A stretch of DNA of 64,000 bases from Adiantum capillus-veneris (Eukaryota > Streptophyta > Polypodiopsida > Polypodiales > Pteridaceae): positions 108,765,141-108,829,140 of the forward strand of contig CM043942.1 of the NCBI GenBank assembly GCA_014529385.2, read 5' to 3'. The notes under the pieces are model-generated. The model was given only the letters and a program-made list of their open reading frames with translations. It had not been told where the DNA came from and did no database searches. Position numbers and translations under genes: made by a program. Shown piece by piece: positions 56,513 through 64,000 of the stretch (positions are counted from its first letter, which is position 1; every line of letters begins with the position of its first letter).

Positions 56513-57653
56513 TGTAATGGAATATGGCTATAACATTGACTGTATCGGAAATTGAAATAATAAAAATGAGCATTTCCTTTAAGATAATTCTTGAAGAGCA
56601 TAAGAAGAGTAATTGATTCAAGGTAGCAAGATGAAAATTACACCTAATTATCCTAGCATGAAAAATACTTGTAAAACGGAGAGAGAAAGGGCTAGAGAAA
56701 TTGACAACAGTTGAGGACAAGATTTATGTGGAGCCGGTCCGCCCTCCAAAAGGCTTTTGTATTATAGATTCCCTCCTAAAGAGAGACTTGGTACAATGCA
56801 AGATTGTGTTCCTTGATCTCGTCAGTGCAATGAAGATGGTAGACTTCATACACCAAAATTATGCCCTTAATTAACCTGTAAAACAATGAACATATCCTTG
56901 GCCTCAATCCCAAGACCTCAAACACCTTCAAAGTTGGAGAGAGCTAGCAGGGAGTGAGGGAAGGGAAGAGGAAGAAGAATTAACATACGAGAAAGAAATA
57001 AACTCCTCACTCGTTATTACTCTTGTTGCTTAGCATAGCATAATAGCATAGTAATGGAGATTAAAGAGATGGCAAGCATGCATTTTGGAGCATGGCTCTT
57101 GGTTGGAGTTGCATTCCATAGCCAAGAGTTGTAGGTGTAGGCTCTCCACTTCTCAAGCTTGGAGAAGGAGATGGAGTTCTTGACCAACACACCATGCGAA
57201 TGAGAGTGTGTGTGTGAGAGAGAGAGAGAGAGGGTATATGGTCAAGCACACCCCCTCCTTGCTTGGGTCGACCCCTCCTTGTAGCTCATGCTTGAAAGCT
57301 TATTGGCTCATGTCAAGCACAAGGCTAGGTCATTTCAAGCAATAGAGGTAGCCTTTGGACAAGTCTCCTCCTTTTCCCTTTGAGAGAGAGCGCTTGAATA
57401 ATGCTTAAACAATTATTTAGACAATCACAAGGCTAGGGCATTTCAAGCAATAGAGGTAGCCTTTGGACAAGTCTCCTCCTTTTCCCTTTGAGAGAGAGCG
57501 CTTGAATAATGCTTAAACAATTATTTAGACAAACTAAATTCTCATTGGACCCCTTAAGAGTCCAACCAATAGGCTTTAGGCACCTTATGAGGGCAACATT
57601 GGGAGGAGCTTGACATGTGTCCTTGTTCTCTCTTTAGACTTGGATTTCCTTGA

Positions 57654-57692
<39 letters not shown>

Positions 57693-58198
57693 CTCTCTTA
57701 TGCCCCTACTTGTAGGGATCGCTCCCCCTTGTGTAGGGATGTTGTGGACTTTTTGGAACACCTCCAACCCCTCAAGCACCTTAGTCATAAAGCATGACAA
57801 GCACCTCAACGGGCCTTATTCATAAAGCATGACAAGCACCTTAGTCATCAAGCATGACAAGCACCTTAATCAACTCAAGCACCTCAAGCACATGCTTAGC
57901 TATCCTGAAGTCTAAAACACCCATAAGTTCCTAGGTCTAAGAACTTTTAACACTAACCTTTGGAGGTCTTTAATGAAGCTAACCCTAAGGTCTTTTAAGC
58001 TCCATTATTTGGTGATTGCTTTGATAGACCATCTCCCTTTTGGACCCGTTTCCTTCTCTCCCTTTGGTCCCGTGCTGAGATAGACCTAAAAGCACATACC
58101 TATATTCTAACTCTTGTTCCCGTTTATTTTCCCATACTAAATGATGAGTTCAATATGAGAAGATCATTTGAGTTAGTTAGATATTAGATTTTATGACA
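56513..58198 (-). repeat. LTR 2, shared between chromovirus copies A and B
   Basis: TGTAATGGAATATGGC to TTTATGACA on +, 1,686 bp. On its left is A's primer-site end (decayed primer site 56492-56511); on its right, directly, is a polypurine tract and the 3' internal end of copy B. It thus serves as the 5' LTR of A and the 3' LTR of B. It carries a tandem duplication of about 108 bp (57318-57533) and a (GT)n tract (57657-57691) that make it longer than LTR 1. Confidence 0.9.
57318..57533. repeat. 108-bp tandem duplication inside LTR 2
   Basis: CACAAGGCTAGG starts at 57318 and 57426; the two units are almost identical and absent as a pair from LTR 1 and LTR 3. Confidence 0.9.
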
Positions 58199-58589
58199 TT
58201 ATCTCTCTCTTGAATCATAGTCGTCGGTAGAGAAGATAAAGCCTTAGTCAATAGTCTATGTTTCTTAGCGGGTAGAGGATCCCTTTTTACCCTACAACAT
58301 CATTCCAGAATGGATGACTAATCCATTTGGTGCTTGGGAGACTTAGCTGCCGCAAGCATGTATGCTCTTTAATTCATATCATACTTTCCAAAGTAGAGTG
58401 ACAAATTCTACTTCGTGTTTGGGAGACATCGTCATGACAAACATGATTCTAAGCATGCATACTACTCAAATTTGTGCACAATAAAAAGAGAGACCTAGTC
58501 TTATAAGACAAAAATATTGATCATTTAAAAGAATCATTTGGATTTTCTTACTCTAGTGTAGCATTGTAAGCATTAACAAGGTTCATACT
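58199..58589 (-). other. 3' untranslated internal end of copy B with polypurine tract
   Basis: TTATCTCTCTCTTGA on + is the polypurine tract in reverse complement, directly next to LTR 2. Bases 58220-58341 match 27380-27518 in copy A. Confidence 0.65.
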
Positions 58590-59900
58590 ATCCTTAAGCT
58601 GTGTTCCTTGCATCCATCTAGATCTTCAAAAGGATAAATTTTTAATTTAATAAGATATCATCAGATAATCTTACCATGCCATAGTACCTTGTCCTCACGT
58701 TGAAGGATAGCTTTGGGTTATATCACCTCTTCTTGATCTTCGATTTTTGGAGGGTCTTCAATAATTGGGTTTGTTGGCGGCTCTCCTTTGTAAGGCTTGA
58801 GTAGGCTCACATGAAAAGCATTGTGTATGAGTCAATGGTTGGGCAACTTGAGTTGATAGGCCATCTCATTGATTGGTTTTAAGATTTGAAAACGACCATA
58901 GTATCTTTTTGTTACTTTAGCATAATACTTTTGGTGGCCCGTAGGATTTTTTCCCGTAGTTTTCCTCAATCAAGCCTTGGGAAACTTAAGACTTAATCAT
59001 TTTCTTTGAACGTTAAGGCCCTTTTTTGCTTGTTAGCAGTAGCTTTTTGCCTTTGTTGGGAGATGGCTATAGCCTCCTTAATCTTTTGGAAAGATTCTTG
59101 TAGGTCTCGGCTATACGCATCGGCAGCGAAGATCTTCCCATGTAGCTTAAGTAGAAAGGGACTTTTAGGTCTTCCCTTAATGATTTCAAAGGTGTCTTTC
59201 TTATAGTAGTATGGACAATGTTATTGTACGCATACTCTACAAGTATTAGATACTTCTCCCATTGTGAGCGTTGATCTACTTCTGTAACATAGTCTTTAAT
59301 AGATCGAGAATTGTAAGGTTAGCTATCTCACTTTGGCCATCCATTTGTGGGTGATAGGACGAAGAAGAATTCAACCTTGTACCTAGATTTTCAAATAGAC
59401 CTTTCTAAAAATTACTGGTTATTCTAGGATCTCTATCTCAGACGATGGATGTTGGCAATCCATGGTGTTTGAAAATATGGGATATGAAGAGGATTTCCAT
59501 TTGGAGTGCCTTAATAGGCTTTTTGAGAGGAATAAAGTGTGCGTGCTTGCTAAACCTATCGACTATTGTCCATATTCCAATAATTTCCATGGATAGACTT
59601 GGGTAATCCATGGGTATACTCTCCCATGGCGAATTAGGGATTGGCAATGGTTGCAGTAATCAAGGTAGCTTTCCTCTATCATATTTTGTCTTTTGACATA
59701 CCACATATTTTGAAACATATTTTTGTATGTCCACTTTCATGGTGGGCTAATAAAAATACGTCTCTACTCCTCAAAAAGTAGGTTGAATCCCTCTATGTCC
59801 TGCATAGGGAGGAGCATGGGATTCATGGATCACTTTCTCATGAAGGGAGTGAATAACACATAGCATGTTGCCATGGAGAATATAACCATCCAGCAAGGTG
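58590..59900 (-). pseudogene. Integrase with C-terminal chromodomain, chromovirus B
   Basis: On -: the core (IPNSPWESIPMDYPSLSMEI; TIVDRFSKHAHFIPLKKPIK), a break, the C-terminal integrase (YYGRFQILKPINEMAYQLKL, HNAFHVSLLKPYKGEPPTNP) and a chromodomain-like end (KAILQREDKVLWHGKI, then YLIKLKIYPFEDLDG). The chromodomain places the family among chromoviruses, perhaps Tekay-like. Copy A has lost 968 bp of this region. Stops and shifts throughout. Confidence 0.8.
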
Positions 59901-59937
59901 AATGGTTCGTCTTTCTTCCCTAAGGCAACGGCTGACA

Positions 59938-61200
59938 CTATGTCCTTAAAATCAGGGTCAGTAGAGCATACTCATCTATCATGGAAGATAGATCATTGTG
60001 AGTTGTTATACACACCTCATTTTCCCTTGGTCGGCGTGATAGAGCATTGGCCACTTGATTTTGCTTACCAGCAATATGAAAATGAGAAAATTTGCCCACC
60101 TTATTTGTTAGTCGGAAAACTTGGTTTGCATCATGAAGTACTTGAGACTTTGGTGGTCCATTCATAAGATGAAGAAAGTACCCAATAGATAGTGTATCCA
60201 TTTGTGCAAGGCATGTAGAACATCTAGTAGCTCTTTTTTGTATATGCCCAACACTCGTTCATCGGTATTGAGTCTTTGACTTTCATATGCTATGGCATGC
60301 CCTTCTTGGAGCAAGACTACTCCAAGGCAATCTCCACAAGCATCACATTAGACCTCAAATGGCTTTGAGAGGTTTGGTAGTATGAGCACTAGTTGGGAGG
60401 TAAGATTTTCTTTAAGCTTCTCAAAAACATTCTACTCTTTAGTAGTCCATGTATACTTAATGTTCTTTTTTTGTTAAGTCATGTATTGGTCCTTCTATTT
60501 GAGAGAATTTTTTTATGAAGCATTTATAGTATGTGCACATACTAATAAAGCTTCGTAGCTCATGTAGATTCCTTGGGTTAGGCCATCCTTTCATTACCTC
60601 TACTTTTGATGGACCCATACGGATACCATCTCGAGAGATAATGTGACCTAAGTATTGAATCTCTTGAAGGAAAAATTCACTCTTCTTTTGGTTAATGAAA
60701 AGTTTATTCTCCCTCAGAGCTTGAAAGATTCCCTAGAGATGTTGCTTATGCTCCTCGAGAGAATTGGAGTAGATGATGATATCATCAAAGAATACTCCAG
60801 TGAACTTGTGGTGGGGCCTAAAATATTTCTCCATTTAGGCAGTTGAATGTGGCCGGAACAACTATCAAACAAAAAGGCATGACAAGATATTAGTGAAGAC
60901 CAAATGTTGTACAAAAATTAATCTTTACAATATCTTCATTCACCATCCTTATTTGATGGTAGCCACTTTTTAGGTCAATTCTACTAAAGTAGGTAGAGCC
61001 TTGTAGCTTATCAGACAGATCTTCTACCGGTAGTACGTGAAATCTTATTTTTGATAGTGATCTGGTTTAGTGCTCTATAGTCGACACACATACGATATGT
61101 GTCGTCTTTCTTTTGCACTAGTAGGACTAGTGAACAAAAGGGAGAGGAACTAGGCCTCACCATCCCCTTATCCACCAGTTCATGCACTTGCCTCATAATC
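59938..61200 (-). pseudogene. Reverse transcriptase and RNase H, chromovirus B
   Basis: On -: [10 protein letters not shown]-type [35 protein letters not shown], the FFDD active site (codons at 60781-60789) with IIIYSN, a frameshift into RNase H, and the RNase H end HFHIAGKQNQVANALSRRPR. Multiple stops. The region is longer than in copy A between the entry segment and FFDD. Confidence 0.85.
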
Positions 61201-61223
61201 TGCTCTTGTTAAGTTTGAGAAAC

Positions 61224-61905
61224 TCAATAAGGAGGCTTATTAGTAGGCAGTGAGCTCCCAGGTAGAAACTCTATTATATGGTCCTCATCCCCTTGTTTTG
61301 GAGGTAACTCCATAGGGATGTCATCGATAAAAACATCTTGGAATCTATTTAGAAAATCAGACAACTCTATCTCTTCTTGATTCCTACCACTTTGATTTTG
61401 TACCACGTTCGGATTATTTGGAGACTCTTTGACAAAATTCATACGAGGAAATCAAGCTTTTCATTGACTTATCAAAAGCAGGTGAATTTACAAGAGGTAT
61501 AGTACGACCCAACTCATTGGCATCTATATATTTGTTCTTTTCAATGTAGGTGAAATAAATTATCCTTTTAGGGAACTTCATGTTGGCAACCATGTGGTTG
61601 AACCATTCTGCCCCTAGGATAACATCCTCATGTTTGAGAGAGGAGATGAAAAAGTCTTCTTTGTCGACTTAGGTTTGGACTCAAAGCCTCAACTTCCTAA
61701 TCAAGGGAGTAACGGAGCCTTGTTCTCCCTTGAAAGCTCCATCAGCAGTTACAGTATCTCCCATCTCAAAACCTTGAATGCCCAACTTGGTGGCAAACTC
61801 CGTTGATGTGAAGTTGTGAGTAGAGCCAGTGTCAAAAAGGATGAAGGCATCATGCTCCCTCACATTTCCCCAAGCATAGGAAAGGGATGACCCTTTGCAC
61901 AATGA
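61224..61905 (-). pseudogene. Protease and RT linker, chromovirus B
   Basis: On - HDAFILFDTGSTHNFTSTEF carries an intact DTG, unlike the DLG of copy A. The linker to RT includes FLNRFQDVFIDDIPMELPPK. Frames are broken near 61450-61680. Confidence 0.85.
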
Positions 61906-62690
61906 CCATTCTCTTTTTGAGATTAGACCGTTGAAGCGTTATGAGTCTCATTGCCTACATTTCTTTTGGGGCAAAAACGGTAACCATGCCCTTGAGCTCC
62001 CCACACTTGAAACATTTATGCTCCTTTCAAAAAACCTCCAGCTCTTTAGGAGACAGTTTATGTTTACCTTTGTAAACTCCCTTCTCCTTGGTCTTGTTGT
62101 TGTTGGAGTTACCTTGGGAAGAGTTTTGAGCATTGTTCTTCCCTCTTGAATCATTTTGATCTTTGTTTTCCATGGGCTTGGCATTCCTTTTAGCCCCTTG
62201 TTGAAAATTAATGCGAGAAGCAACCATAGTGTGGTGGATGACTTAGGTGATAGTACTAGGCCGTTGTGAGTTGACATACTCGGCCATTTCTTCAGGTATT
62301 CCCACACAAAATTATTGCTTTTGCTCGACAAAGTCTATCGAAAGGCTGTAGCTATGAGCTAAATCCCAAAACTTGTCTATATATTTGTGGATAGACTTGT
62401 TGGAGAGTAGCTTCAAACTCCACTATTCGGTGAGCGCTTTATCTTCGTCGCTTGCAAGAAATTGTTTCATGATGGAAACTCGTAGAGTTTTCCATGTCTT
62501 TGGAGCTTTGCCATTGCCACGAATGCTAGCCCACCATTTTGGAGAAGATTTTTGAAAGTGCATAGCTACATGATGTAGCTTGGAGGACCCTGTGAAGCCC
62601 TCGTCTCTAAAGGTCACATCAAATTGATGGGATGAAGTCCAATACTTTGCCAGTAGCACCAAAAGTTCCATCATTGGCAAGTTCCATCAT
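61906..62690 (-). pseudogene. Gag of chromovirus B, N-terminus deleted
   Basis: On -: VTFRDEGFTGSSKLHHVAMH, WWASIRGNGKAPKTWKTLRV, then NDSRGKNNAQNSSQGNSNNN and the knuckle region around 61985, which shows the uninterrupted target site of element D. From 62690 the sequence jumps almost directly to the primer site, so about 1 kb of N-terminal gag present in copy A is missing. Confidence 0.82.
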
Positions 62691-62725
62691 TGGTGAGAAC
62701 CTCTCTTCTTAAGCAAGAAAAGCGA

Positions 62726-62745
62726 AACCAAAAGGTCTGATACCA
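62726..62745 (-). other. Primer binding site of chromovirus B
   Basis: On - TGGTATCAGACCTTTTGGTT, one base inside LTR 3; a Met-tRNA-like site. The matching site of copy A (56492-56511) is decayed. Confidence 0.75.
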
Positions 62746-62746
62746 A

Positions 62747-64000
62747 TGTACTAGAATATGGCTATAACATTGATTGTAGCGGAAGTTAAATAACAAAAGT
62801 GAGCATTTCCTTTAAGATAATTCTTAAAGAGCATAAGAAGACTAATTGATTCAAGGTAGCAAGATGAACATTACACCTAATTAGCCTAGCATGAAAAATA
62901 CTTGTAAAACAGAGAGAGAAAGGGCTAGAGAAATTGACAACATTTGAGGACCGGATTTATGTGGAGCCCCCGTCCCCCTCCAAAAGGATTTTATATTATA
63001 GATTCCCTCCTAAAGAGAGACTTGGTACAATACAAGATTGTGTTCCTTGAGATCTCGTTGGTGCAATGAAGATGGTAGACTTCATACACCAAAATTATGC
63101 CCTTAATTAACTTGCAAAATCATGAACATATCCTCAGCCTCAATCCCAAGACCTCAAACACCTTCAAAGGTGGAGAGAGCTAGAAGGGAGTGAGACAAGG
63201 GAAGAGGAAGAAGAATTAACATACGAGAAATAAATAAACTCCTCACTTGTTATTACTCTTGTTGCTTAGCATAGCATAATACTGGAGATTAAGGAGATGG
63301 CAAGCATGCACTTTGGAGCATTGCTCTTGGTTGGATTTGCATTTGCTCTCCACTTCTCAAGATTAGAGAAGGAGATTGAGTTCTTGTGCAACACACCATG
63401 AGAATGAGAGTGTGTGTGAGTGAGTGAGAGAGGGTATGGTCAAGCACACCCCCTCCTTGCTTGGGTCGACCCCTCCTTGTAGCTCATGCTTGAAATCTCA
63501 TTGGCCCATGTCAAGCCTAAGTCATTTCAAGCAATAGAGGTAGCCTTTGGACAAGTGTCCTCCCTTCCCCTTTGAGAGAGAGGTCTTGAATAATGCTTAA
63601 ATAATTAATTAGAAACACTAAATTCTCATTGGACCCCTTAAGAGGCCAACCAATAGGCTTTAGGCACCTTATGAGGGCAACATGGGGAGGAGCTTGACAT
63701 GACACCTCCAACCCCTCAAGCACCTTAGTCATCGAGCATCTTAGTCTTAAAGCATGACAAGCACCTCAAGCACCTTAGTCATCAAGCATGACAGGCACCT
63801 TAGTCAACTCAAGCACGACAAGCACCTCAAGCACATGTTGAGCTTGTCTAAGGTCTAAAACACCTAAGTTCCTAGGTCTAATAACTTTTAACTCTAACCT
63901 TTGGAGGTCTTTAATGAATCTCATCGTAAGGTCTTTTAAGCTCCATTATTTGGTCATTGCTCTTTGATAGACCATCTCCCTTTTGGACCCGTTGCCTTCT
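62747..64000 (-). repeat. LTR 3 (5' LTR of chromovirus B), cut by the window edge
   Basis: Starts TGTACTAGAATATGGC and aligns with LTRs 1 and 2. A deletion near 63700 removes the GT repeat region seen in the others. Short repeats of the type CACCTTAGTCATCAAGCATG occur at 63715-63800. The end is outside the window. Confidence 0.88.

Overview
The window is plant nuclear DNA from a repeat-dense, probably heterochromatic intergenic region. I see no convincing host gene, tRNA or rRNA. Almost everything recognisable belongs to LTR retrotransposons of both plant superfamilies (Ty1/copia and Ty3/gypsy, including a chromodomain-bearing chromovirus and two very large Tat/Athila-like elements with tRNA-Asp-type primer sites), plus one CACTA-type DNA transposon end. 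No species can be named from the sequence.

Layout. (1) 1-1583: 3' end of a giant gypsy element on the + strand ('F'), ending in a complete 942-bp LTR. (2) 1584-2181: GGTTATG-rich spacer and a CACTA-like terminus. (3) 2184-7306: a different gypsy element on + ('E'), with RT, RNase H, integrase and a downstream coiled-coil ORF, all broken. (4) 7374-8930: an inverted gag fragment beside an LTR end and tRNA-Asp-type primer site on +. (5) 9340-11674: a deleted copia element on - ('H'). (6) 11675-17604: gene-less DNA with two decayed palindromes, a 32-G tract, GA microsatellites and tandem duplications. (7) 17605-25844: an old gypsy element on - ('C'), split by a nearly complete copia element on + (19193-24712, 'copia-2'). 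(8) 25845-64000: two chromoviral gypsy copies on - ('A' and 'B') arranged LTR-internal-LTR-internal-LTR. A is split twice: by a complete copia element on - (27811-33462, 'copia-1', target duplication TTGGG) and by a 19.07-kb gypsy element on - (35737-54808, 'D', target duplication CCATG).

Insertion order from nesting: C and A/B are hosts; copia-2 came after C, and copia-1 and D came after A. D has two closely similar LTRs and intact catalytic motifs in protease, RT, RNase H and integrase, but its frames are broken, so no element looks autonomous.

Most interesting: D carries nine copies of a 22-36 bp palindrome with an ACGCGT core, in its 5' leader and its 3' spacer, spaced about 285 or 130 bp. 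It also encodes a second retropepsin-like domain after integrase, followed by tryptophan-centred repeats. The linker and HHCC finger before integrase appear duplicated, and a downstream sense ORF carries NLS-like and coiled-coil segments.
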